From Strongylocentrotus droebachiensis (Eukaryota > Echinodermata > Echinoidea > Camarodonta > Strongylocentrotidae), in assembly GCA_035222895.1 (NCBI GenBank), contig JAVYIG010000064.1:496001-560000 (forward strand): a stretch of DNA of 64,000 nucleotides, in the 5' to 3' direction. Both the position numbers and the translations under genes were made by a program. Shown here piece by piece: positions 36,130-49,400 of this stretch (the stretch's first letter is position 1; each line of letters opens with the position of its first letter). The notes beneath the pieces were generated by a model. The model made no database searches and was not told the DNA's origin. It was given only the letters and a program-made list of their open reading frames with translations.

Positions 36130-37187
36130 ACTGTAATCCTCACAAGCTCTATCATTTGTTGAACGTATACAATGACAATACTCGGTTATTTTCTTCACAT
36201 ATGATCTCATACGTTACTGGGGTAAATTAATTGATATGTAGCTTTGTTTGCTGTAACTTTATATGCACAAACTTACACTACTCTTAGCCACAAAAACAAC
36301 AGGAATTTATCAATGTATAATCTGATGTGACTCGAGTTTAAAGTAGAAATCTTGGAGTTATATCTTTGAGAATGCTGATGAAATGAGACTTTGAGATTTA
36401 ACTAACTTTTATATGCCAGAAGACCAAACCGTCTTATCTAAAAGTAACACGATTACGACGATACACTATTTGTTTGAATAAATACAAGTCTAAACTGATA
36501 TCATATCAGTATTTCTGTTTGTATTCCAAATAATGAAAACAGCTTGTATATATATATACATATATACGCACATAATATATGCACATTAAAAAATAACCTG
36601 TATAGCTGACATCATCAAATTCAATTAGTGGGTCACACATAAGAATAAATATGTTTGCACAGATTATTTTAAAGCTTTCATCAAACAGTTCCACTTTTCG
36701 TAAGAAGGCTTATAGCTTGAGTCTACCTTAAAATGATTGCAGAACAAAACACATACTTTGTTTTCTATATCGAAAAAGCAAACACACATTCTTAATTTTG
36801 TTTTCGTGGACACTTCATTCGGCATTGTTTTCTTGACAATCTCTAATCATTAAGGCACCGTGAAACTTGTTTTGCTCCATGCCTATGGCATTCGACTATG
36901 TTTAACTGTACCGTTATAAATACATTTTGAGGAAAAAAAATTGGAGAGAGGAATAATGACTACATACCATTCCTGCTTTGTCACTCTTGCGTTTACAAAA
37001 ATCTATCGTGATCGACATTGCATTCCATATACATAATCATCAGTATATTAATACGGCAACCGTCCTCAAAACAACACACTGTTGCCAACTTCGATTTCGG
37101 TATAGAGTTTAGCAAATTTAGACAAAGCCTTCCATAATCACCACAGAGTTAGTCAAACACTCCAAGAATTGAAATAAATAATATTTT

Positions 37188-37213
37188 CGGAGGGGGAGGG
37201 GGAGGGGGGGGGT
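37188..37213. repeat. G-rich GGAGGGGGAGGGGGAGGGG tract
   Basis: Several G runs separated by single A residues, a canonical G-quadruplex-forming arrangement on the plus strand. Confidence 0.8.
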
Positions 37214-40200
37214 AATTTGTTGATGAGGCCCTTGATTAGTTCGCGTCTGTGCCTGGTCAAATAAACATGGCGTCACTGAGAATCAACATCTTCAATCATC
37301 GCTTCCAATAGCCCCCATTCACCACCCCAAATCGGATGATTAAATGCTTCCCTGATCATAATCTAACCCTATGAAAAAATATTAAACGTATCCATCATGA
37401 TTATTGCTAAATATATAGAGAATGCACCTAAGTAGAGAGTATACTATTAATTTTTACCATGTACAAAACATTTTGGGAATCGTAAGTCACAATGGATACA
37501 CGTGCTATTTAAAACGTTTGTTGTGTTCCCCGAATTTTCAACACGTATGGTAAGTTTTATCATATAATATGTATTATCATATTCAAAATTGATAAGCAGC
37601 AGTGAGCATGAGTTTTGTTTTAGCTTGAATTGAATAGTGTGAATAACTTGACATTTTAGACTGTAATCTCTGAATTAGTAAATGATATAGGTTGTTAAAT
37701 AAACTATGCATGTATACCTGATTAGCAGAAGGTTATGTTTAACAGATGTTTGGTGTCATTGCAAAAGGAGTGAGCGTAGCGATCTATTAGGTGAAAAAAA
37801 AAGCAGTTTTGTACATAAATGTATTCGAATTCAAAATACACCCCATATATAGATTATTAATAAAATATCTCATAAATGTCAACGTTCACAGATTACCATA
37901 TGCAACTATTGTACATTGTATATTCTTTTATTGTTGTTTATCTTTACAATAATTCGAGGAGAAATGTGATTCTGTGAAGAAGTGAGATTTATCTTGATCC
38001 ACATATAGATATCAATATTAATATGTTGAGGAAGGTCACGCAGTCTTTACTGATCTAACAAATTTATATTTCAGAGAAATAGGCAAACAAAAACCAACTT
38101 CGAATGTACTTCCATTTGAATTCATAAAATACTAGGACTCGTGGATCCTTTCTTATGTAAAACTGTAATTGAACGATTGAACAGAATCAATCGTAAAACC
38201 TAACATTTTTGGGGTTGTGCATAATGTATCTTATCACTATTGTCATTTTTACTTCTGGTGTATTGTTTTGCATGTGCTCGACTATTTGCGATTGAGGATT
38301 TTGAGAAATATATTACATGTTACAATGTTTATGAAGTTGCTAAGGCCAGAATAAACGTCCCTGTCGGTACCCTGTGCCTTTATAATACTACTTTCTATCA
38401 ATATATTTGAAATGAGCTTACTGAACCATTGAATTTGATTGGATATGAGCATCTTGTTAAATAGTGCTGTGGAACCTCTTATCTCTCGTAATTGAGATTA
38501 CTGAAACAGAGCACTGAGTTTCTTCAACAAAAAATCGTTATAGAAAAGTGGACAAAACACTTTTTTAACAGCAACGTGAAACATGGCTGTTACTAAAAAG
38601 AAAAGAAAAGTTCCTATGACTTTGAGAAGGAATCGCCTTACACGCAAAGAACTATTTCCTGCCCGTCAAAATGTAATTAATTGTCTTTACCTTATTTTTT
38701 GTTTAACAGAGAGGAAAATTATTGACTTTTGGTTATCGCCAAACAAGTCGTTTTGTTTGACTGTTTGACGTTTTGTAGGATATTTTCCACGGCACGAGAC
38801 GCCGATAAAACAGGTGAATAAACATTGAAAGATCAAAGAAACCGAACAATAGCAATTGGGGAAACAATCCATGGGTTGATGAATGATGTTGAATAAGATT
38901 TGTCTAGGTTATTTTGGATGACAAAAGGCATGGCAAGGTTAGGTTAACAGTTATGTTTACCGATCCTCTCTACGAGTTGGTTTTGGCTAGGTTGGTTCAA
39001 GGACAGGGAAAGAGCAAAAAGGCCGAAAAATATTGATTTTGCAATCTAAATTAGGATGACTTTTCAATAAAAAAATCTGAAAGATTATTCCATTGCGACA
39101 AGTGATCGAGAGCCGTACATCGTGAATTGTTTATAATTGTTGGTCATGAGAACGACCTTTGTAGTGACTTAATTTGTGTAAGTTTTTAGTGATTCAGTGA
39201 GAATTTTTTATCTTTTTATCCCAGTGCGAGTGATCCTAATGTCATGATCTTCAGAATAAAGTGAAATTGTATGTTTTGAGTTTCTAAAGCAAAAAGTAGT
39301 TTGCAATTAGACAAACTTTGTGACAAAGCCTAGATTTATTAATCCAGCACAGTTTGGTTCACTGTGGATTATGTTCAAGGGTAAAAAGAATTGGCAGGGG
39401 AGGGGATAGTCATTGTGTAATCTTAGAATGTGTGGCGCCATGAAATAGAATATTCGCGCTCTTGTATCCGTCTTCCAAAAATTGTCACATTGCAAACCTT
39501 AACATTCGGACAGGGAATGGATTGAATACTTTAAATATTTTGTTTTAATAATTAATTTGTATTCATATTTAGTTAGATCATTAACATGGTATGGCGATTT
39601 CAGTGTTTATATAAACAATATCATTTATGTTAAGGACTCTACACATCAACTGAAAAAATGGGAACTTGGCAAGAATAGGCAATGTAAAGTGGAATAATTG
39701 AAAACGGTGTAGTAAGATCCTTGTTAGAAACAATATTTGCCCTTGTATTAAGTAATGATTATGTATAGCACTTTACTTGCAAAATCTGTCGATTTTTTCC
39801 TGAAAATTGTAAACAAACAAAAACAAAAGAAAAATTAAAACACAACACATAATGCAGCAGCATGAGCCATTTATTCTGAGGTCATTCAATATTGATTATG
39901 CATTTTGTTTTTGTTTTTTGTATTGAACGATTCCATCGTTCAGCAAAATACAATATATAATACCACCATGGAATATATTAAGAACATGATAGTGTTTATC
40001 AGCTACCAATTGAAATCATCTTGTACAATTTTTTTGTCTACTCTTTGTAAGCTAATTAACAGTCGAGCTCAGTAGTTAACGTAAATACTATTATAGACTA
40101 TATTCACATAAACATAAATGATTCTCCCTTTTCGATACCTTCTGACGGCATGGTTTACATCGCCTTTTGTCTGGAGGGGACCCTTGCACTTTCATGTGTC

Positions 40201-41214
40201 CTTCATGGTCTCAAATGAATCACCAAATGAGACTTCATTAAAGCTGACACTCGGCCTATCATCGTCAATGAATATTCATCAGCACAATAATGGCTGGCCC
40301 ATCATTGCACCTTCGTTCCCTGGTTAGCAACCAAACCGACCAAGAGTGCAAGAAATTTAACCAAAATTATTCGCGGGAAAAGCCAGCTATTACGGCTAAT
40401 CGTTAAGAGACGGTTTATTTAGGAAGAGTCAGTAATACAAAAAGGAGGAAGTTTGAATTGATTCAAGTAAAATGAAATAAAGCATACAAGAGTATTTTTT
40501 GATATTTTTGAATTTGGGAAGTGATGGTGATTTGGGGGATATTTGTGGCACTTTAAGCAGGAGTGCATTGGCATGAGGGGGTATCTTCCAAACATATAGA
40601 GCTCGATTATTTTGTATGATTTAAGTCGTATCGAGCCTATACGCGTTATAACTAATGGCTGGGTAAGGCATTCATCGCCCGCAATACCACCTTAGAAAAA
40701 AATAGAACGTCTGGATTGTGTGAAAAAGAGCAAAGATCCATGAAAATGACAACCATTTTGCATCTTCTTTCTCTCCCAATCAAAACCTAAAGTGGGAAGC
40801 GCCTTTGAGCAGGTGCCGCTATTCCCCGCCAACCCTGGTAGCTAGGCGACCGCGCTAGCTGGTAAGCACGTCTGACCAAAACAAGCAACTCGCTACGATC
40901 TCCTTGATGCGACCCATTTACAAATCCGCCCACTTTCTCTTCTTCACTTTATAGAATAATATCCACGTTCTTTCTTGCTGACCTGTTGAGTTATGTATCT
41001 GGACATGGCCATTTTCTTCGGTGACAGCTGACCGCTGCTTCGAGGTAGGTTGATCGATATTTTATCATCTCCAAGCATTCTTAAGAATCGAGTTTTGTCA
41101 CTTGCACTGCATGTAGACTGTCCATCTAAGCATTTTGTGTGATCTATGGATCGATGGGCACGATTTGTAGCCTATTATTGTATGTTATTGGTCTGTTGAG
41201 GTAGTAAATGCTAT
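37214..41214. other. Intergenic stretch with one GC-richer island
   Basis: Mostly AT-rich DNA without repeats or recognised exons. A GC-richer island lies at 40795-40935 and a small basic open frame with good start context at 38583; both are discussed as findings. Confidence 0.45.
40795..40935. promoter_or_regulatory. GC-richer island (candidate cis-regulatory module)
   Basis: Compositionally distinct segment containing GAGCAGGTGCCGCTATTCC (with a CAGGTG E-box), an imperfect GCTAGCTGG / GGTAGCTAGG palindrome and several CpGs, flanked by AT-rich DNA. No coding frame or repeat family was recognised. Confidence 0.3.
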
Positions 41215-41575
41215 AGCAGGGGCGGCGATTTCTTTTCATGAACGGGGGGGGGGGCGAAATGCGAGGGACGAGGGAGCAAAGTAAACGAGAGGGGCGACGG
41301 TAACGGAAGTGACTATCCCTTCACAGGTATTTTTTTCTACAATATTTACTTGGAAATTTGTAAGGATATTATGCGAGGGAGTATAGCGACCGAGCGAGAA
41401 GAATTTTGCATTTTTTAAAGTCTAAATTAACGCTGCACTCTGGTGCCCTCCAGAGCCCCAAAAATGTGTGTTGCAGTCTTTAGTCATTTGCTATTCATTT
41501 TTGTTGTTGCACTTTTTAAAATTTTCGGGGGGGGGGGGTACGTGTCCCCCCGTCCCCACGGAATCACCGCCCCTG
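41215..41575. mobile_element. About 360-bp MITE-like element with G-run-containing termini
   Basis: The left terminus CAGGGGCGGCGATTTC pairs with the right terminus GGAATCACCGCCCCTG (reverse complement CAGGGGCGGTGATTCC), a 16-bp inverted repeat with two mismatches. Each arm contains a poly-G run just inside (41244-41254 and 41527-41538). No unambiguous target-site duplication was seen, so exact borders are uncertain. No coding capacity; a 95-codon frame overlapping the right end is not a transposase. Confidence 0.6.
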
Positions 41576-42069
41576 AACTCTAGAGGAATGACCTTTTGTA
41601 CCCATAGCCTCATCCCCCGCTACCATTCTCTCTTTCCCTCACTATCTCGAGTTTTTTCATTCCTTTCTACATTGCTTTTTCTGTTTTTTTCTTCTCTTTT
41701 GTTATTTTTGTTTTACCATACTTGTAATTCAACTCGTATGCTTGCAATCCTATAAATAAACAGACCGACTGACTTATCACATGTGAAAATTGGATATAGC
41801 GTCAAATACCAGCAAATGAATCTGTTCGGTTATCTGTATTTGAGCTTTTCGACCTTCTTGGGTCAATTTGTCAAATTTTTGTCTTTACAATTGGTCAGGA
41901 ATTCCATCGGTTAATTCTACTTAAAGCTCACCCCTATGGACCAGTCTTCGATCAATGATCGCTTATCTTATCAATCAACCAACCACAAAATAACTCATCA
42001 ATATGTCTTCTGCTGCATGCGCAATTGTTTTACAAGAGAAAGCCGCAGCAGCATCGGTCTCTTTCTCCA

Positions 42070-42240
42070 AAGCAAAGTCGATACGAGGGAGAGGGTGGAT
42101 TGAAAGAGATTGGTAGCAAGGGAAAGAGAGAGAACAACAAGAAGAGAAAGAGAGAGAAAGGTAGAGGTAGGAAGAAAGATAAAGAGAAAACAGAGATATA
42201 GAGAGGTAGAGAGAAAGAGAGAAAGGAGTGAGTGGGAGGA
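42070..42240. repeat. Purine-rich GA/GAAA tract
   Basis: Nearly uninterrupted A+G sequence with repeated GAGAAAGAGAGA blocks. Open frames on both strands are low-complexity artefacts. Confidence 0.85.
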
Positions 42241-43339
42241 GGTGCGTGAAGATTTAAATTCAAACAACTTGTCCAATATTTGTGTTCTTTTAGCTTCATA
42301 ATTAGTCGTGTAACTTCCTCGTCAATTCGTCTTCAGGGATTTGAATCTGCTATTGATTTTACCTGATTTCTAGATAAAAGAGCTGTCAATGAATTGTGAA
42401 CTTCTTTTCATTTTATATATATACATGTATATATGAAGAAAAATGATCTTACTATATTCCACTAAACTGCTATCACTCAGGTTTAAAAACGCATCTGGAC
42501 AGTTTTTGCACATTGTTGCTGAGAAAAGCCCAGCTTATTAATAATTCATTCCGAACCAAAACCAGATGCTTTAACGAAAGTAAAGGGATTTGGAAAGAGT
42601 TGCAAATACAGATTTTGAAATAAAGGGAAAGCTACAAGGCAAAGAGAATCAAAAGTAATAACATTTTCAAATTTTGTTTAGAAAAAAACCCTAACCCGAT
42701 ACAAATTAGCATGCATTGGGCGTATTAAGGGGTTTATAACTATGGTAAAACGATTGCAGTCCTCTACATTGAGAATATGATTACAAAATTAATGATAATT
42801 ACAATTATAATTGAGGGAATAGATAAAATGGGATTCCATACAAAAATTAAAATCACATTTCAGGTAAAGACGTCATGTCAGCAATATTTGTTGTGCTCCC
42901 ACATGTACCTCAAAACCGGAAGTTCTATTGTCTTGTTATCGTTATCAAATCCGACTTCAGACAAAATTACTTTTGAATCGAAACAAATATTTGTTGGTAT
43001 ATAATTGTGGCAGAGACATTCCTGTGTGATTTGCATCCTAAATTACTGAGCAACATGATCTGACTTCACCAAGAGCTCTTCCGTCAGGATAGTACTTCAC
43101 TTGGCAAGAAATCTGGATTGGGAATCGCCAAAAAGGAGGAGGAAGAGGGCTGGAGAAGGAGGGAAAAAAAAGGCATTCAACTTGAAGTACAACGTGGTTG
43201 TGCGCTTGTTGACTTAATGAAGACAATACGCAGACGAAGGGAAAACACTTTAAAATGGTTAATTTGAGAGGAGAGAGGAGCAAATGGGGGAATCACAAAA
43301 ATGAGCGGAAATATTGAGATTTAGATAAGAGTGTCATCA

Positions 43340-43500
43340 TGGTTCGATTTAGCGAGGCGCAGCGAGTGAAGTCTACGAGCTGTACAGTAGATGGTGGATC
43401 GTAGTCCCGCGTACGTGGGCCGCACGCCGCGACGCTAAAGTGCCCCGTGGCGCCGGTTTGGTGTACCATGCAGTTCAGTAGAGTTTCCGGTCGAACCAAT
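43340..43500. promoter_or_regulatory. GC/CpG-richer island (candidate cis-regulatory module)
   Basis: About 160 bases of raised GC with many CpGs (GCGAGGCGCAGCGAGTGAAG; CCGCACGCCGCGACGC; CCCCGTGGCGCCGG) in AT-rich surroundings. No terminal inverted repeats, no tandem structure. The minus-strand frame across it (68 codons) shows no known domain. Confidence 0.3.
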
Positions 43501-43734
43501 GATCACCGGACAAGCTTCATATTAAAGGGCCCCTGTCACGGAGGACAATGATGTGACGTATGCAGTAGGGTCTAATACAAATTCGATATTGTAATCATAC
43601 TATTTATCAGTAATAGAAACCTATGAGTATGACCCTGTTATACAAGCCACGAATTTTGATATAAAATAAATATATTCATTCGTAAACACAAGTCCTCTGT
43701 AGCAAATCATCAAGCGTTTCATACGCGTGTGTGT

Positions 43735-43785
43735 AAGAGAGAGAGAGAGAGAGAGAGAAGGGGGGGGGGGAGAGAGGGGGGGGGG
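43735..43785. repeat. (GA)n followed by G11 and G10 runs
   Basis: GA dinucleotides, then an 11-base G run (43760-43770), AGAGA, and a 10-base G run (43776-43785). Confidence 0.92.
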
Positions 43786-46330
43786 ACTGGCTAATGGCTA
43801 AGTAAGGTTTATAATTACATTCCAATAAATGAATCAATTTTGAAATATAATTATTGGAGGAGGGATGTAAAAAATGTGGGATTCAAAATGTATTTTGGGC
43901 CATAATGTATTAATTTAATTTCAATTAGAAGTAAGCTATCACAGCTATTTTCAACAAGACTTTTTAAAGCAAACCATACAATGACGATGTAGCACAACAA
44001 CATATTGATATGAACCTTTTTTAAAGGTGAATTAGTAACACATTACAATCCTGTGTTGAGGTTTTTACTGGACAGAGAAAAAAAACCTTAAAATGACAAT
44101 CATGTTTTGTTTTAGAGCCCATAATGAGACGTGCCTCATTATACAGATGGCCCACAGCTACATATTGTGTAGCAAACACGGGATTTTTTTACACAACATT
44201 TTAGAAATCTTCGAACTATAATTTTTACAATTTCTCTGTAGAAGACGTTTTGTCGGATTAAAACAAAGAAGTTATTCGTAAAATCTTCCTTTTCAAGCAC
44301 ACAATCACATTTATGTCATCTGCAAAAAGAATGCACAAAAGCGGAATAACATTTTTTTGTATTTGCTGTCACTTATAAAAGCATGATAGCTTTAATTCTA
44401 CAAAATACGAACGATTTCCAAAGAAAATGATAAAATATAAATATTTGTCTTTTTAGCTTTCACCTCGTGTAAAATGTCAATTGTGAAGGATTTAACGTAA
44501 ATTCTACGTAAATTTAGCATTCATTTGTAAAAGTTTTCACCAATAAATTCTATCGGAAGGCAAATGATCACTTTTTCAGGTTGGAAATGTATACTATCAC
44601 CGTTTTCATTTTGAGCAAAAGTGTATCTAAAAAGATTTGATGTTTGTTTTTATCCAATCTATATTCGACAAAATTGCTTGATGCGCGAAAAAATTTGGAG
44701 TAAACTGTTCGAACTTGTTTTGGGGTTTCTGCAAATTATTCGCACTTTGGTTTGGGTTGGGGGGAAAGTTGGAGTTTGAACAATCTCTAGGGTGATTCAT
44801 TTTGGTGTTCAAGCCTTAATCAATGAATAACCCAAGGTCACTTATTCACCGATAGCTTACCCCCTTCCGTCTCTCCATCTCGGTGAAGCGGATCGCATCC
44901 CACTTCCTCCTAAGACGCCAGTGTTCTCATCAGGAGTGATCTTCGTCTTATCCCAAAGACCCATTAACACGTGTCTCAAGAAGACCACTCGGAGGCTGGA
45001 AGATAATTTGGGATGAGATTGGAAGAAAGTGCGGATCTTGCTCTGAGACTTGGTTTTCTTCTGGGTAGATAGGTGAAGACGGTGACCCGAATTGCTCGGG
45101 CAACTTTTTCGGGCTTTGTTTCGTCAAAGAGCTAGTTAGGGATGCAACTAGGGTTCATGGTTAGGTTGAGTGTTTGGTCCAGGTAGAGATTCGGTTGATG
45201 TAAGAAATTTTTACCACAGAGGAATATTATTGTCCTCCCAGCATGTCTCAAAGGATTGTGAAGTCAGTTTTTCTTTTGTGACAAAAGAAGAGTCTTATGG
45301 AATTTTATCCAGTTTTCGTTTAAAATCCGTTCACGAATGTGTACATGTACATGTACGTGTATTGTGAACCATTCGTTAGTAAAATAGTGGATGATAATCA
45401 AAGAAATCATAGATTGGATGTCAAGGGTAGAACTGAGGGGTATTGGTCAACGGACCGAATAATTATGTATGCAATTGTTCAAAGATAGTGGAATAAATAA
45501 CATAGGAATGTATAGGTGTGATGCATGCATCTAATTGGGGCCTTTGGATCGGAAAATGGTAACTTAGGGTTTTTGGTTACTGGTTCGATCGAATCAAATC
45601 CTATATTTCATATGCATGTACATTGTTTTGAGAATGCAGTAAACATATAGGACATGGAAAGAATTTGCATCAATCATGACAATGAATTCTTCTGGTTTGC
45701 TGGCAGATACATGTTCGATGTGTTTTTAGTTAAGTTAATTTCCGAAAAGGAATTAAGCAGCAGGTCACATTTCTTGCTGAGTATTGTGGTGTTTGTAAGA
45801 TCATTTATACTTTAAACAGTATATATATATATTTCGATAGTGATATATGTTGTAATCATAATATTGTAGAGTTGAAGAGATAGCCTGAGGGCATATAGAG
45901 GTCTAAAATGTAAGCCATACAGCGTAATTATGTTTGAAATAAGATTGATGGTGCAATAATGAGGGGTTAATATAAATGGAAAGACAATTTTTTTCCTACC
46001 GTCTTATAATGTCCTAAAAGATGCATGAAAATCTTTAAAATCAAGCAAAGCGATAAAGGCAAAATTGAAAAGAATGTTTCAAAGTTGACACAAAATGGGA
46101 CTTCCGTTGTGCCTCCCCAAACCTATAAAAAATGCATTGTTTTCTAAATTAATGCGTCAAGATCCAGCCTGTTAACCAAACTCTATCGCTCCCCAGATAC
46201 TAAAACCCATCAACTTGCGCAAAAAAAATTAACATAGCTTAGTTCTCCCGGGCGAAAGCACATCCGAAAATCGCATATTATTCCATCCTCCTTCGGGCCA
46301 AGGCAAAGATAATTTTATGGGACATACGGC
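43786..46330. other. Intergenic stretch, nothing recognised
   Basis: AT-rich until about 44870, then a moderately GC-richer patch at 44870-45060 without repeat structure. No exon or transposon terminus could be supported. Confidence 0.45.
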
Positions 46331-46334
46331 ACGC

Positions 46335-46460
46335 TTCACTGTGCGGGCGTAAGACGCAAGCTATGGGAGAAGCCTCGGCACCAGACGTTAGCCAGGCAAC
46401 TGATACCCGCGAAGAGCATGGTGGCACTCGCCCGTAATTGGCGCTCTCTCACACACAGGT
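46335..46460. promoter_or_regulatory. GC-richer island (candidate cis-regulatory module)
   Basis: Locally GC-rich, CpG-containing sequence (CACTGTGCGGGCGTAAGACG; GATACCCGCGAAGAGCATGG; CACTCGCCCGTAATTGGCGC) with no repeat or coding signature. Function inferred only from composition and position in a Hox flank. Confidence 0.25.
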
Positions 46461-49400
46461 AATACAATCTCCAGTGTAGTTTGTTTAAAAGAAGCAACGG
46501 GGAAAAGATACGGGTGTGGCGTTACAAGTTCCCGCAAACAGAAGAAGGAAAAAAAATCAAGTCTTTGAGCTGGTATTCTTGACATAAATCCAATTAACAT
46601 TTACAATGAGAGAAGTGTATTTTGAGTACGTGTAATGCGTGAAGTCAAGTGGATTCGCCGCGTATGTAGAAAGGCGAATTGAGAGTGAAAAATGTAAGGA
46701 ATGCCCCTGGGCGCTTCCACCAAGCTGTCGTCTGTATAACCTTTAAACATTAACATTAACTCTGTATATTTCTTTCTATCACCCTATTCTCCAAGTCTTA
46801 GGAATAATAACTCCTTTTTATCGTGTTTATAAGGTCCGTGGAGAGAGGGGGAGGTTGGTGTTTAAATCCCAGCGCGGCAGACCCGTTCAAAATCTAGATG
46901 ATCCCGGGAGAGAGAAAGGGGGGTCGAAAGACAATAGGTTGAGATATAGTCATGGAGGCGAGACTGAACCCAGTAGCCCTAAACGCCCCGCAGCCAGCAA
47001 CCCAACGAGTTACCCCCTTTCTCGCTTTGTACACTACTCTATAATGAGGAGGTGTGGGTATATACAGTACCCCCGACACCTGGTATATAACCAAACCTTA
47101 CCAAAAATCGCCATGTTAAAAAGGAAAAAAAAATGTCCTACCCAATAAAGTCTCACTTAGCTGGTCATGGCAGGTGACCAAGCGTGTAGATTGAACAAGA
47201 ACAAAAAAAGGAGTAAAGAGTAAAAACACATAGTTCATTTCTATTTCCATCCTGCCTATCCCCCATGCAATCATGGAGTTTGGTGAGGTAGCTATAATAC
47301 ACCCCTGCGGGCGAGAAATCGTGTAAAGCCTCGTCACAAAGAACCTGTCATCTCGCACATTCGGATAATACAGCTCCCGTTTACAGTGACTCAATTCTTG
47401 CGATAAATCTTGTTGATACAAAATTTATCAAACAAAATATGAAACACGTGTTCCTATTTCAGTCCGAACGCGAAAAAGGCACGGACAAAAGGAGAAAAAA
47501 TTACTATGAGGCATAAGTCTTTTGTGCGATATTCGAAAATGTCATTCATTTTTTAAGCCGTTGAGCCCCCAAGGACACAAAAAGGGACACAATTCTATTC
47601 CCTTTTACGTATGGAAGACTTTAATTGCCTTTATTATATTGTGATTAATACACAGACTCAGATATGAATGTATCGCTCTTTAATTCGATTACTTTGAGGA
47701 GCACGTCTTTATCTGTAAATAATACGTAACTTAGAAAAGAAAAGAAAAACGGTCTGTGGTATTACTGTTGAACTATTTGATGGGACGGGTTCTACAGTTT
47801 ATACGATGTGGTATTGTAGCAAATGTTACATGTATGTATATAGATTAAATTTGTTCAAGTGGTGCAGCTGATGTATCCTTACGACGCAGAGAAAGGGAGG
47901 GGGGAGCTGGGGACTGCACCCCGACAATTTCGATATGACCAATATTCGGACAGCGACGTATCATGTTTGTAATGTTAATATCCTATTCAAATATCTTTTT
48001 AAAGATAAAACTATATTTTATTAAAAAGGTGCATTTTTTCCCCACTCGCATATTTTAGAGTTTGGAAATATGATTTTGGGGCAAAAGATGTTAGCCCAAG
48101 CGAAATTATACCTGTTCGCGTAAGGTGAAGTTTGGTTGGAAAACAGATTAAAATAATACATTAGTCTTGTAGTTTAAATAAGGAGATGTGTATATGTTTC
48201 CAAGGCATTTGCACTTAAATCGTATTAAATTGAAGTCTATATATAGTATCTAAATATTTAGTTTAAAGTTGCAATTGTAACGTCATAATTGTTCTATTTT
48301 GTGATAACCTTTAAGAAACGATAATTTGTCGACGTTAATTTACGTTTAAAAATGTTTCAGCCAAGTTTCAGCCGATATCTAAATCGTCATTTCGATGTAG
48401 TTGGAAGATTTCTTTTTTGCTTAGTTTTCCGGCTTGATTAAGAAGATCATGGAGAATCAATGTTATGAAATTATAACAAATTACGAAGGTCAAATATTAG
48501 GATTCATCCGTGCTTTGCTCTTCAAAAGATGCTTTCTTTTGTGGCTTTTTGTGGATTTGAGATTTCAAAAGTGACTTAAAATTTCATGAATGATTAAAAA
48601 AAAAAAAAATAATAATAATTTCATTACTATTTTAAAGGGCTTCTTAACACCGTTGAGCATGGCATAAATAAAAAAAATACGTACACAAATGTATGCATGG
48701 ATATGACCTAATAAGTCATGTCTATGATATGATATTGATAGTATTAACAATAGTATCGCGAAAATAACACGCCTATCAACCAATACACATTTTCTTATCG
48801 CGCTTAAATCAATATACATTTCGTGATAACTCTTATGAATAATTATTGTGGTATTGTCCTAGACGCTTTTGCAAACAAGGGTATAGTCCAACATATATTT
48901 TGATTGTAAATTTCACTTTGCAGAAGATTAGATTGTACTTAAAACCGGAAGTAAGCAGAGCGTTTATATTTTATTTAAAGATATAACATTCATTATCGTG
49001 GTATTGATTGTCTATTGGAATGACTGGACAGTACCGAAGGATGGATACATTTTTGTTGTTGCATTTTTATTACTAAAAACTTTACACTTTGGGCAGGACA
49101 AAAGCCTAGTGCGTTGTTGCTCAGTTACTACATTTTGGTTTAGATTTTCAACACCGCTGTGGAGGGGAGGGGGAGGGTAATCCGCTCTTAATAACTTCCC
49201 GGGGACGCTTCCCCCGTCCCCCTGGAGTGCCATCACAGGGATACAAAAATGACACTGGTAATAATGTACTGAGAAGGGTGCACTGTATAATCATGTAATA
49301 AAGTACTCGGTATTAAAAAAAAAATTGGTTTGAGCATGGACCTACATAGTAGGTCCATGGTTTGAGTCTTCCCTCATCAATGTCATCAACGTCATAACGT

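Noticed and set aside
38985..39060. Plus-strand peptide WFKDRERAKRPKN resembling the third helix of a homeodomain (WFxNRRxK)
   Set aside because: Preceding codons (LPILSTSWFWLGWF) do not resemble homeodomain helices 1-2, the Asn at the invariant position is Asp, and no acceptor or exon structure supports it. Chance similarity.
45580..45605. GGTTCGATCGAATC resembling a tRNA T-arm / B-box
   Set aside because: No anticodon arm, acceptor stem pairing or A-box at the right distance. The same applies to GGTTCGAATT at 23549 within the TTAGGG tract.
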